Below are positions 1 to 7,315 of a stretch of DNA of 7,987 bases, one piece after another. A program made the position numbers and the translations under genes. Within the stretch, counting starts at the first letter, position 1; the number at the start of each line of letters is the position of its first letter. The stretch comes from an uncultured Phocaeicola sp. (GTDB taxonomy: Bacteria; Bacteroidota; Bacteroidia; Bacteroidales; Bacteroidaceae): assembly GCA_948579315.1 (NCBI GenBank), contig CAPAOL010000066.1:1-7987 (forward strand), in the 5' to 3' direction. The notes under the pieces are model-generated. The model did no database searches. It saw only the letters and a list, made by a program, of their open reading frames with translations, and was not told the DNA's origin.

Positions 1-359
1 TGCGTGAGGGTGATGTTGTCTTTATTCCCAAAAGTACCAATACGGTTAAGATCAACGGTGCCGTGATGGTTCCCAATACGGTTTCTTATATAGCCGGCAA
101 GAATATTGATTACTATCTGAACCAGGCGGGTGGTTATTCAGACAATGCCCGCAAGAGCAAGAAGTTTATCATTTACATGAACGGTCAGGTTGCTAAGGTT
201 AAAGGCAGTGGTAAGAAACAGATTGAGGCCGGTTGTGAGATTATCGTTCCCAATAAAGAAAGGAAAAAGAATAATTTGGGGAACATCCTTGGCTATGCCA
301 CCTCATTCAGTTCTTTGGGCATGATGATCGCCTCCCTTGCCAATTTAATCAAGAAATAA
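1..359 (+). CDS. SLBB-domain polysaccharide export protein, Wza-like (C-terminal part, 5' end outside window)
   Basis: This is the 3' end of a gene that begins before the window. The open frame runs from position 3 without a stop to TAA at 357-359, giving about 118 visible residues. The visible part starts REGDVVFIPK and continues through INGAVMVPNT, AGKNIDYYLNQAGGYS and EAGCEIIVPNKERKK. This pattern (a beta-strand pair, the 'YYLNQAGGY' soaking-type loop, and a final 'xIIVP' strand) is that of an SLBB domain in polysaccharide export proteins. After it comes a hydrophobic tail, GYATSFSSLGMMIASLANLI, before the terminal KK, as in the long SLBB export proteins of Bacteroidota capsule loci. Family knowledge: these proteins form or line the outer-membrane channel for capsule or exopolysaccharide. 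The wzz gene starts 26 bases downstream, which fits an export pair in one operon. An ATG at 66 and a GTG at 60 are internal codons, not starts. Confidence 0.88.
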   Translation, partial: REGDVVFIPKSTNTVKINGAVMVPNTVSYIAGKNIDYYLNQAGGYSDNARKSKKFIIYMNGQVAKVKGSGKKQIEAGCEIIVPNKERKKNNLGNILGYATSFSSLGMMIASLANLIKK

Positions 360-385
360 CGAATCCCTTATAATATACTTTATTT

Positions 386-1534
386 ATGTCTACTTTGATG
401 GAACAAGCGTCTGATAAGGAAACAAGGCAATTGCACGATAATCATGAAAATCCCAATAATGATGAGATGGAGATTGACTTGCTGGAGATTGTCCGTAAGA
501 TAATCGGTATTCGTAAGACCTTGTACAAGGCGGCCATTGTGGGTGCGGTGATAGGGCTTGTCATAGGATTCAGTATTCCCAGGAAATATACGGTCACAGT
601 GACCTTGTCTCCGGAGATGGGGAGTTCCAAAGGAAACAGCGGGCTTGCCGGTCTTGCCGCATCGTTTTTGGGAAGCGGCGCTTCGATGGGTGCGGATGGT
701 TCTGACGCTTTGAATGCCGCCCTTTCTTCGGACATCGTTTCTTCGACTCCGTTCCTGTTGGATTTGTTGGAAATGCAGGTCCCTTCTTCACAGAAAGATG
801 GTGGGGAAATGGATTTGTCCGCTTATCTGGACAGCCAGTCTTCTCCTTGGTGGAGTTATATTCTGGGAATGCCCGGTATGGTGATTGGTGGCATCAAGGA
901 TTTGCTGTCTTCCGATGAGGAAGAGACTGACAAGTCTTCCATGAACGGCATGTTTATGTTGACTGAGGAAGAGAGTCAGAAAATCCTTTCATTGAAGAAG
1001 AATGTCTCTGTCATGATGGACAAGAAGACGGCCATCACGAATGTATCCGTCACTTTGCAGGACCCGGAAGTGACTGCCGTTGTGGCGGATTCGGTTGTCC
1101 GTAAGTTGCAGGAATGCATCATCGGTTACCGTACCTCGAAGGCAAAGGAGGATTGTACCTACTTGGAGAAATTGTATCAAGATCGCCAACAGGAATATTA
1201 TGCCGCCCAGAAGAAATATGCCGATTATGTGGATACACATGACAATCTGATTCTTCAAAGTGTTCGCGCTGAGCAGGAACGCTTGCAGAATGACATGAGT
1301 CTGGCTTATCAGGTATATAGCCAGGTTGCCACTCAGTTGCAGATGGCACGTGCGAAGGTTCAGGAGGAGAAGCCCGTGTTTGCCGTGGTGGAGCCGGCGG
1401 TTGTTCCGTTGCTTCCGTCGGGGATGGGGAAGAAGATGTATATATTGGCTTTTATGTTTTTGGCGGTGTTTGCCACGATGGGCTGGCTGTTGTTAGGAAA
1501 AGACTTGCTGCATGGGTTGAAGTATTCCAAATAA
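386..1534 (+). CDS. wzz: Wzz-type polysaccharide chain-length determinant / co-polymerase
   Basis: A 382-residue inner-membrane protein that sets polysaccharide chain length and couples polymerisation to export. Its layout is a charged cytoplasmic N-terminus (1-47), a first membrane helix at about 48-64 (AAIVGAVIGLVIGFSI), and a large periplasmic part. The periplasmic part includes a Gly/Ala/Ser-rich segment at about 79-112, a PWWSYILGMPG segment at about 154-164, and a long helical coiled-coil stretch at about 253-325. The Wzz-typical Pro-rich element EPAVVPLLPSG follows at 337-347, then a second membrane helix at about 351-370 and a short cytoplasmic tail. No Walker motifs or Tyr-rich tail follow the second helix, so this is the kinase-less Wzz form and not a Wzc-type tyrosine kinase. 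The start is ATG at 386 in an A/T-rich leader; Met5 (398) is an alternative. It lies 26 bases after the SLBB export gene, its usual partner. Confidence is high for the family; the polymer it acts on is unknown. Confidence 0.92.
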   Translation: MSTLMEQASDKETRQLHDNHENPNNDEMEIDLLEIVRKIIGIRKTLYKAAIVGAVIGLVIGFSIPRKYTVTVTLSPEMGSSKGNSGLAGLAASFLGSGASMGADGSDALNAALSSDIVSSTPFLLDLLEMQVPSSQKDGGEMDLSAYLDSQSSPWWSYILGMPGMVIGGIKDLLSSDEEETDKSSMNGMFMLTEEESQKILSLKKNVSVMMDKKTAITNVSVTLQDPEVTAVVADSVVRKLQECIIGYRTSKAKEDCTYLEKLYQDRQQEYYAAQKKYADYVDTHDNLILQSVRAEQERLQNDMSLAYQVYSQVATQLQMARAKVQEEKPVFAVVEPAVVPLLPSGMGKKMYILAFMFLAVFATMGWLLLGKDLLHGLKYSK

Positions 1535-1625
1535 TATCAGGCTTTTTATTGTAAAAAACATTTCAATTTGCATATATATAGCTGATAATCAGATTGGTAA
1601 AAACCGTATAGGGAGGGATTCTAAT
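1535..1625 (+). other. Spacer between wzz and the acyltransferase-3 gene, open in the acyltransferase frame
   Basis: This 91-base spacer contains no ATG or GTG in frame with the downstream gene, yet that frame is open from 1521 through the spacer. It holds an A/T-only arm pair, TTTTTA (1543-1548) and TAAAAA (1552-1557), which is too weak and lacks the G/C stem of a terminator. It also holds a TATATATA run at 1573-1580, a small dyad CTGAT-A-ATCAG at 1582-1592, and a five-A run at 1599-1603. It may be the junction where an A/T-rich cassette joined the more G/C-rich export genes. No clear promoter was seen. Confidence 0.4.
1611..1617 (+). promoter_or_regulatory. Possible Shine-Dalgarno sequence for the TTG start of the acyltransferase-3 gene
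   Basis: GGGAGGG lies about 8-9 bases upstream of the TTG at 1626, a good distance for a ribosome binding site. It is the purine-richest leader in the window, where most genes have only A/T-rich leaders. It supports initiation at TTG 1626. The same bases also encode the GRD of the conserved-looking GRDSN peptide, so the match may be coincidental. Confidence 0.35.
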
Positions 1626-2654
1626 TTGGAACTCTACCGGATTATTTGCATGTTGATGATTGTAGCACATCATTATGTTGTAAACTCCGGCCTTATTCGT
1701 GCCCAAGGTCCCATGATGGTTTATCCGACTGATGCCAATAGCTTGTTTTTATGGACATTTGGAATGTGGGGAAAAACCGGAATAAACTGTTTTCTTCTGA
1801 TAACCGGCTATTTCATGTGCACAAGTACTATAACTTTGAAGAAGTTTTTGAAATTGATATTTCAAATTTATTTATATAAATTTTTAATCTTTGGAATTTT
1901 TGTGTTTTCAGGATATGAGACTTTTACGTTGGGAAGATTGGTTAAATTGATAATGCCGGTGTGGGGAATGAATCAAAACTTTACCAGTTGTTTTCTGATA
2001 TTTTGGTTGTCCATCCCTTTTTGGAATATTCTGATACAAAATATGACTCAACGGCAACATCAATATTTATTGGCGTTATTGTTGGGCGCTTATACAATAT
2101 TGGGAAGTATTCCTCAATTTCATATTGCATTTAATTATGTCACTTGGTTCGGTGTCGTTTATTTGATATCTTCTTATGTCAGGTTGTATCCTCATCCTGT
2201 TTTTGAAAAAGTAAAGTTGTGGGGGATGGTTTCAATCCTGTCGATAGTTATGGCTATTATTTCAATGTTTTCAATGGTATATATGTTTGGTGGAAGCGCA
2301 TCGCAATTTTTTGTTAGTGATTCCAACAAATTTTTTGCAGTGTTGGTGGCTGTTTCTAGTTTTCTTTGGTTCAAAGGACTTGGAATACCTTATAACAAGT
2401 GGATAAATCTTGTGGGAGGATCTACGTTTGGCGTACTGTTGATACATGCCAATTCCGATGCGATGCGTACTTGGCTTTGGCGGGATCTGATTGATTGTGT
2501 TGGTCATTATTCTTTGCCCATTATCGATTTGGTGCTCTATAGTACGGGGACTGTCTGCATTATCTTTACTGTATGTATTCTGATTGACAGGTTGCGGATT
2601 AAAATGGTTGAAGTTCCATTTTTCAGATGGTACGATAATCGATTGTCTAAATAA
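1626..2654 (+). CDS. Membrane acyltransferase, acyltransferase-3 family (probable polysaccharide O-acyltransferase)
   Basis: A polytopic membrane protein with about ten hydrophobic segments and the acyltransferase-3 signatures. These are an N-terminal ELYRIICMLMIVAHHYV with the likely catalytic histidine in the AHH pair (15-16), GINCFLLITGYFM (52-64), and a late STFGVLLIH (266-274). Family members transfer acetyl or another acyl group to sugar hydroxyls of surface polysaccharides at the inner membrane; the acceptor here is unknown. The coordinates use TTG at 1626, the only standard start codon in frame. It lies about 9 bases after GGGAGGG, which is unusually Shine-Dalgarno-like. However, the frame is open upstream to 1521, and positions 1596-1625 encode GKNRIGRDSN. 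RDSN directly before the ELYRI segment resembles the usual N-terminus of Bacteroides homologs, so the true protein may start upstream with a non-standard codon or after a small sequence change. The gene is markedly more A/T-rich than wzz and the flippase gene on either side. It ends 5 bases before the flippase start. Confidence 0.82.
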   Translation: MELYRIICMLMIVAHHYVVNSGLIRAQGPMMVYPTDANSLFLWTFGMWGKTGINCFLLITGYFMCTSTITLKKFLKLIFQIYLYKFLIFGIFVFSGYETFTLGRLVKLIMPVWGMNQNFTSCFLIFWLSIPFWNILIQNMTQRQHQYLLALLLGAYTILGSIPQFHIAFNYVTWFGVVYLISSYVRLYPHPVFEKVKLWGMVSILSIVMAIISMFSMVYMFGGSASQFFVSDSNKFFAVLVAVSSFLWFKGLGIPYNKWINLVGGSTFGVLLIHANSDAMRTWLWRDLIDCVGHYSLPIIDLVLYSTGTVCIIFTVCILIDRLRIKMVEVPFFRWYDNRLSK

Positions 2655-2659
2655 TAACA

Positions 2660-4093
2660 GTGGCTGATTCTTTAAAACATACTACAACGAGAGGCATTCT
2701 TTGGAGCGGCATCGAGCGTTTTTCTGTTCAGGGGGTTCAATTTCTGGTTATGATTGTCATGGCCCGATTGCTATCTCCGAAGGATTACGGTTTGATAGGT
2801 ATGCTGACCGTTTTTATAGCCGTGTCTCAGTCGTTGATAGACAGTGGCTTTTCACAAGCCTTGATTCGGAAACAAGATCGCACGGAAACGGACAACTGCA
2901 CGGTATTTTATTTCAATATAGTGGTAGGTTTTCTGCTCTATTGGCTGCTGTTCGCCCTGGCTCCTTTTGCCGCCGCTTTCTATGAAAGTCCTGAATTGAC
3001 GTCTTTGATGCGTGTCGTTTGTGTCAGTGTCATCTTCAATTCCTTTGCCGTGGTTCAGCGCGCCTTGCTTACTGTCAGCATTGATTTCAAGACACAGGCG
3101 AAAGCCGCTCTGAGTGCTGCCGTCGTTTCAGGAATAGTCGGTATCTGCATGGCCTATTATGGATACGGTTATTGGTCTATTGCCGTCCAGCAACTCACGA
3201 ACTTGGGATTGAACTCCTTTCTTCTGTGGGTGTTGACCTGCTGGCGTCCGAAGCTTATATATTCCTGGAGTTCTTTCCGCGCGTTGTTTGCCTTCGGTTC
3301 CAAGCTGTTGTGCTCCGGTCTGCTGGATGTAGTCTATCGGAATATGTACCTGCTTGTGATAGGTAAGGTGTTTACCGCTTCTTCGCTGGGAAATTATACC
3401 CGTGCCCACCAGTTTGCGGAATTTCCTTCTTCCAATCTGACCGGGATTATGCAGCGTGTCACTTATCCTGTTCTTTGCCGGATACAGGATGATGATGAGC
3501 GTCTGTCTCAGATTTACCGTCGTTTTCTGAAGGTTTCCGCTTTCCTGATCTTTCCTCTGTTGCTTGGACTTTCGGCGGTGGCAAAACCGTTCGTGTTATT
3601 GTTGTTGAAGGAACAGTGGATGTTTGCGGGCACGTTGTTGCAAATCATTTGCTTTGCGATGATGTGGTATCCCATTCATGCCATCAATCTGAACCTGTTG
3701 CAGGTGAAAGGCAGGTCGGATTTGTTTCTCAGACTGGAAATCATCAAGAAAGTGATAGCCGTAGTGGTGCTGTGTGTAACCATCCCCATGGGGTTGGTCC
3801 CGATGTGTGTCGGTCAGATTTTTACCTCTTTCCTGTCCTTGGTTATTAATACCTATTATACGGGCAAGTTGATCCGGATCGGATTTCTCCGTCAGATGCG
3901 CGACCTTTTGCCCTCTTTGCTATTGTCTTTGAGCATGTGGGCGATCGTTTATGCGGTGACCACAGTTTTTTCGGATAGCTGGATGCAATTGTTGATCGGC
4001 GCATCGGTCGGTGCGGTTTATTATATAGGCCTTTCTTATCTGTTCAAATTCTCGGAATTGGACGAACTCATTTCTATTGTCCGTAAGAAGTAA
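2660..4093 (+). CDS. wzx: Wzx-type polysaccharide flippase (PST/MOP superfamily, WzxC-like)
   Basis: A 477-residue polytopic inner-membrane protein of the polysaccharide transporter family, expected to flip undecaprenyl-linked repeat units to the periplasmic face. The N-terminus has the family signature: SLKHTTTRGILWSGIERF leads into the first helix, followed by ARLLSPKDYGLIGM (35-48) and then DSGFSQALIRK (61-71). Roughly a dozen hydrophobic segments follow, spread to about residue 462. Length and layout match WzxC-like flippases of about 470-490 residues. The GTG at 2660 is chosen as start because the encoded MADSLKHTTTRG fits the family N-terminus and the next Met is residue 31, inside the first helix. 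It starts 5 bases after the acyltransferase stop, so the two are probably translated together. It is more G/C-rich than the preceding gene. Substrate specificity cannot be read from the sequence. Confidence 0.92.
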   Translation: MADSLKHTTTRGILWSGIERFSVQGVQFLVMIVMARLLSPKDYGLIGMLTVFIAVSQSLIDSGFSQALIRKQDRTETDNCTVFYFNIVVGFLLYWLLFALAPFAAAFYESPELTSLMRVVCVSVIFNSFAVVQRALLTVSIDFKTQAKAALSAAVVSGIVGICMAYYGYGYWSIAVQQLTNLGLNSFLLWVLTCWRPKLIYSWSSFRALFAFGSKLLCSGLLDVVYRNMYLLVIGKVFTASSLGNYTRAHQFAEFPSSNLTGIMQRVTYPVLCRIQDDDERLSQIYRRFLKVSAFLIFPLLLGLSAVAKPFVLLLLKEQWMFAGTLLQIICFAMMWYPIHAINLNLLQVKGRSDLFLRLEIIKKVIAVVVLCVTIPMGLVPMCVGQIFTSFLSLVINTYYTGKLIRIGFLRQMRDLLPSLLLSLSMWAIVYAVTTVFSDSWMQLLIGASVGAVYYIGLSYLFKFSELDELISIVRKK

Positions 4094-4105
4094 CATAATA
4101 ATATA

Positions 4106-5215
4106 ATGGAATCAAATGAATTGATAACGGTAACCTCTCCGTTATTACCGGATTTGGCGGAACTGAATGTTTTGCTGGAGGATATTTGGAATCGGAAGTG
4201 GATAACTAACAGTGGCTATTATCATAAGGAACTTGAAAAGGCTCTTTGCGAATATTTGAAAGTTCCCTATATCAGCCTGTTTACTAACGGCACCTTGCCG
4301 TTGATCACCTCCTTGCAGGCTTTGCGTATCACAGGCGAGGTGATAACCACCCCCTACAGTTTTGTCGCCACCACCCATTCGCTCTGGTGGAATGGCATAA
4401 AGCCGGTTTTTGTGGATATTGATCCTCAGACGGGTAATATTGATCCGGACAAGATAGAAGCGGCGATTACTCTCAAAACTACCGCCATCATGCCTGTCCA
4501 TGTCTATGGGAAGCCTTGTGATACGAAGCGTATTCAGGAGATAGCGGACAAATATGGTCTGAAAGTCATTTACGACGCTGCCCATGCATTCGGTGTGGAA
4601 GTCGGTGGTGAAAGCATCTTGAACGCCGGCGATATGTCCACTTTGAGTTTTCATGCGACAAAAGTCTTTAATACGATCGAAGGCGGTGCTTTGGTGATGC
4701 ACGACGAGCAGACGAAGAAACGCATTGACTACTTGAAGAATTTTGGCTTTGCCGGTGAAACTGAAGTTGTAGCTCCGGGCATAAACAGTAAGATGGACGA
4801 GGTCCGTTCCGCTTACGGGCTGTTGAATTTGAAACAGACGGACAAAGCCATTGAGGCTCGCCGTCACGTGGCTGTAAGATATCGCGAAGCTTTGCGGGAA
4901 GTGGACGGCATTACGTTTATGGATGATATGCCCGGCGTGAAGCATAATTATTCTTATTTCCCGATATTCGTTGACGCGGAGCGATACGGTATGACTCGTG
5001 ATGAGCTTTATTTCAAGATGAGGGAACACAATGTATTGGGCAGACGCTATTTTTATCCGCTTATCAGTACGTTCAGCACTTATCGGGGTCTGGAGAGCGC
5101 CACACCGGAGAATTTGCCGAACGCGCACAGGATGGCGGATAGTGTAATTTGTTTGCCGATGCATCATGCGTTGAGTGATGAGGATATAGAAAAAGTATTA
5201 GAACAGATTAAATAG
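4106..5215 (+). CDS. DegT/DnrJ/EryC1/StrS-family PLP sugar aminotransferase, VioA-like
   Basis: A 369-residue cytoplasmic enzyme of the PLP-dependent sugar aminotransferases that convert nucleotide-linked keto-sugars to amino sugars, normally using glutamate as donor. Visible motifs are the NGT phosphate-binding loop (61-63), TTPYSFVATTH (81-91), PVHVYGKPCD (130-139) and YDAAHAFG (156-163), whose Asp157 should pair with the PLP ring nitrogen. SFHATKVFNTIEGG (181-194) carries Lys186 as the Schiff-base lysine, and RRYFYPLI (313-320) lies near the C-terminus. The overall wording, especially the opening 'VTSPLLPDL...IWNRKWITNSG', resembles VioA-type enzymes. These form dTDP-4-amino-4,6-dideoxyglucose (viosamine) from the 4-keto sugar. 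That substrate is inferred from resemblance; a related 3- or 4-keto sugar is possible. No RmlA/RmlB genes for the precursor lie in the window. The gene starts 12 bases after the flippase gene and ends 4 bases before the CapK-like gene. The likely N-acylating enzyme lies two genes downstream. Confidence 0.9.
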   Translation: MESNELITVTSPLLPDLAELNVLLEDIWNRKWITNSGYYHKELEKALCEYLKVPYISLFTNGTLPLITSLQALRITGEVITTPYSFVATTHSLWWNGIKPVFVDIDPQTGNIDPDKIEAAITLKTTAIMPVHVYGKPCDTKRIQEIADKYGLKVIYDAAHAFGVEVGGESILNAGDMSTLSFHATKVFNTIEGGALVMHDEQTKKRIDYLKNFGFAGETEVVAPGINSKMDEVRSAYGLLNLKQTDKAIEARRHVAVRYREALREVDGITFMDDMPGVKHNYSYFPIFVDAERYGMTRDELYFKMREHNVLGRRYFYPLISTFSTYRGLESATPENLPNAHRMADSVICLPMHHALSDEDIEKVLEQIK

Positions 5216-5219
5216 AAAT

Positions 5220-6530
5220 ATGTCTATTAAAGGAAAAGTATTAAGGTACATTTATTGGACAAGTGATTTTTTTAAGGGCAGACCAATTCGTTGTCAATAC
5301 GATGATATTAAAAAAATACTTGAGAATAATGAGCAAGGAACATTATTGCGTTCCCAATATTTAACTGATATATTGCAGTATGCTGTAAAACATACGGCTT
5401 ATTATAAAAATATTTCTTCTGATGATTTGAATAATTTTCCGGTAGTAAACAAAAACATATTGAGAGAAAATTATACTTTGATACGAGTTCCTGAAGAAGC
5501 AATTCCAAATCAGCGTGGTAATGTACATATCCAACATACAAGTGGCTCTACGGGTACACCATTTCATGTTCCACAGGATACAAGGAAACGTAATAGAAGA
5601 ATTGCAGAATTAAAGTACTTTGGAAATGTTGTGGGTTTTTATTCTCACGAGAAACTGATTCATTTACGTATTTGGACAAAATGGCATAATAAATCAAAGT
5701 GGCAGTCTTTTCGAGAAAATATCATAGCTTTTGATATTTCCAATTTGAAGAAAGAAAGATTGAGTGAGTTATGTTCTGTCATCAATAAGGAAAAAGCAGT
5801 TTGTTTAAGAGGATATGCATCATCTTTTGATCTGTTGGTAAGGTATGTAATGGAAAATCGTCACATGTCTTTTCCCAGTTTGTCTGTGATTATTGCTGGA
5901 AGTGAAGCTTTGCAGGATGCTACTCGCGAGAATGTACAAAAACATCTTGGTTGTAACATAATATCTCAATATGCGAATGAGGAAAATGGAATTATGGCGC
6001 AAGAAACTATTGGGACGGATGATAATGGGTTCTATTTGAATCATGCCAGTTACATTTTCGAAGTTTTAAAGATGGATTCTGACCAACCTGCTGCTTATGG
6101 TGAATTGGGTAGAATTGTTATAACGGATTTGTTTAATTATGCTTTTCCCATGATTCGTTATGATACTGGTGATTTGGGAGTGTTGGCTCCTCCCAATGAG
6201 CATAGTAATGGTTATCCTTACTTATCAAAATTATATGGCAGACGTATGGATTTAGTTTACACTGTGAGTGGAGAACCTGTTTCACCGATGTCTTTAGGGC
6301 GTGTATTGAAATATTACTCGGAAATAAATCAATGGCAGTTTATACAGAAGGCTAAAAAGGAATATGTGTTGAAGATTGTTTTAAGCGGAGAGCATTTTTC
6401 AAAAGCGGCAGAAGTTAAAAAGGAATTGTGTGATACATTTGGACAGGATGCGAATATACAAATAGAATATGTTAATGATATTCCTGTATTGAATTCAGGA
6501 AAACGCAAACCTGTTATCTGTGAATTATAA
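5220..6530 (+). CDS. CapK/PaaK-like adenylate-forming enzyme (phenylacetate-CoA ligase family) in polysaccharide locus
   Basis: A 436-residue soluble protein with the layout of the CapK/PaaK branch of the adenylate-forming superfamily. The motifs in order are the ATP phosphate loop HTSGSTGTPF (106-115), the YANEENG segment (251-257) corresponding to the substrate and adenine region, and YDTGDLG (314-320), whose Asp should bind the ribose. Then come YGRRMDLV (339-346), the hinge before the C-terminal lid, and a C-terminal GKRK (427-430), where a catalytic Lys is expected. All core motifs look intact, so it is probably active. Family knowledge: PaaK makes aryl-CoA through an acyl-AMP; CapK homologs recur in capsule loci but their acid substrate is generally undefined. 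The context, just after a sugar aminotransferase and just before an N-acyltransferase-like gene, suggests it activates an acid destined for a sugar amino group. That role is inference. The start is ATG at 5220, 4 bases after the aminotransferase stop. Composition turns clearly A/T-rich from here on. Confidence 0.87.
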   Translation: MSIKGKVLRYIYWTSDFFKGRPIRCQYDDIKKILENNEQGTLLRSQYLTDILQYAVKHTAYYKNISSDDLNNFPVVNKNILRENYTLIRVPEEAIPNQRGNVHIQHTSGSTGTPFHVPQDTRKRNRRIAELKYFGNVVGFYSHEKLIHLRIWTKWHNKSKWQSFRENIIAFDISNLKKERLSELCSVINKEKAVCLRGYASSFDLLVRYVMENRHMSFPSLSVIIAGSEALQDATRENVQKHLGCNIISQYANEENGIMAQETIGTDDNGFYLNHASYIFEVLKMDSDQPAAYGELGRIVITDLFNYAFPMIRYDTGDLGVLAPPNEHSNGYPYLSKLYGRRMDLVYTVSGEPVSPMSLGRVLKYYSEINQWQFIQKAKKEYVLKIVLSGEHFSKAAEVKKELCDTFGQDANIQIEYVNDIPVLNSGKRKPVICEL

Positions 6531-6567
6531 AAAGAGAATCTTGACAAATGTTTTGAATAAAGTAAGG

Positions 6568-7218
6568 ATGAAAAAGATATATGTTTTAGGAATTGGTCAT
6601 AATACTCCTGTATTCATAGACCTTGCTGAAGCTTGTGGATATACTATTGTAGGGTTATACCATTATAATGATGAACGTACAGGACAAATAGAACATGGTT
6701 TTGAAGTTGTAGGTTCGTTTAACGATTTGTTTTCCATAGGAAATTTGTCGGGCATGAATTTTCTTTTGACAATGGGGGATAATAATATTCGGGCAACATT
6801 GATTGATCGTATATTACAGCAAGGAGGATCAGTACCCTGCATGATACACCCTACAGCTGTTATTTCTCGTTTTGCTGAAATATCTGCTGTAGGTGTCTAT
6901 ATAAGTGCATTTACTCATGTACAAGCGGATACGTCTATTGATACGGGAACTATTCTTTTGTCAGGTGTGAATGTCTCACATACCAACAAGATAGGTAAAT
7001 ATTGTTTTGTAGCGGGTGGAGCTACTGTTGGTGCATATACTACTGTCGGAGATTTTGCATTTATAGGACAAGCTGTTTTAACCATTTCTGCTAAAGTGGA
7101 ATATATTGGTCATCATGCTTATGTGGGAGCAGGTTCGCTTGTGACTAAGTCAATAGAACCTTATCAAGTAGTAATGGGGAGACCGGCAAAAGTCATTCGA
7201 ATGATTAATCACGAATAA
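6568..7218 (+). CDS. PglD/NeuD/VioB-type left-handed beta-helix sugar acyltransferase
   Basis: A 216-residue cytoplasmic acyltransferase. The N-terminal Rossmann-like part opens MKKIYVLGIGHNTPVFIDLAEACGY, departing from the usual GxGGHA-type loop, and likely holds the nucleotide-sugar. From about residue 93 there are hexapeptide repeats forming a left-handed beta-helix that binds acyl-CoA: MIHPTAVIS, then VNVSHTNKIGKYCFVAG, VGAYTTVGDFAFIG, and the closing VGAGSLVTKS and MGRPAKVIR. His138 in VSHTNKIG sits where PglD/NeuD enzymes have their catalytic base. The family acetylates amino or hydroxyl groups of nucleotide sugars. With the VioA-like aminotransferase upstream, N-acylation of a 4-amino-6-deoxy sugar is the best guess. 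The start is ATG at 6568 because MKKIYVLGIG matches the family N-terminus. A GTG at 6520 would add 16 residues and overlap the CapK-like gene by 11 bases, and is a less likely start. Confidence 0.87.
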   Translation: MKKIYVLGIGHNTPVFIDLAEACGYTIVGLYHYNDERTGQIEHGFEVVGSFNDLFSIGNLSGMNFLLTMGDNNIRATLIDRILQQGGSVPCMIHPTAVISRFAEISAVGVYISAFTHVQADTSIDTGTILLSGVNVSHTNKIGKYCFVAGGATVGAYTTVGDFAFIGQAVLTISAKVEYIGHHAYVGAGSLVTKSIEPYQVVMGRPAKVIRMINHE

Positions 7219-7239
7219 ATTTTTTATAGGTTATCGTAG

Positions 7240-7302
7240 ATAATAGGGGAAGATTATATGGAACTCTTTTCGAACGACATTGCTTATAAGTTGGATGGTT
7301 GA
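7240..7302 (+). pseudogene. Possible coding remnant or short peptide ORF in the spacer before the glycosyltransferase gene
   Basis: The 97-base gap between the beta-helix acyltransferase and glycosyltransferase genes holds a short open frame. It reads IIGEDY and then, from ATG 7258, MELFSNDIAYKLDG before TGA at 7300-7302. A purine-rich AGGGGAAG at 7245-7252 precedes the ATG. A one-base shift after GGT would continue it as WLKKYKK and stop at a TGA (7317-7319) that overlaps the next ATG (ATGA). This could be the tail of a lost gene or chance. No family is recognised and no function is claimed. Confidence 0.2.
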
Positions 7303-7315
7303 AAAAGTATAAAAA

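Noticed and set aside
442..1349. Several minus-strand open frames opposite wzz
   Set aside because: They overlap one another and the well-supported Wzz frame, and their low-complexity translations show no domain.
1541..1560. Hairpin of TTTTTA and TAAAAA after wzz as a terminator
   Set aside because: The stem is A/T only with no G/C core, and the downstream genes are closely spaced on the same strand, so an intrinsic terminator is not supported.
1582..1592. Dyad CTGAT-A-ATCAG as an operator or recombination site
   Set aside because: Five-base arms occur easily by chance in A/T-rich DNA and no second copy or flanking recombinase was seen. It could also simply be coding for the extended acyltransferase.
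1626..2654. Calling the polytopic protein a Wzy polymerase
   Set aside because: The N-terminal ELYRIICMLMIVAHHYV, GINCFLLITGYFM and late LLIH motifs are those of acyltransferase-3 proteins, not of Wzy.
4145..5167. A 340-codon open frame on the minus strand opposite the aminotransferase gene
   Set aside because: It lies wholly antisense to a gene with intact PLP motifs and has no recognisable domain. Its composition is what the codon bias of the sense gene would produce.
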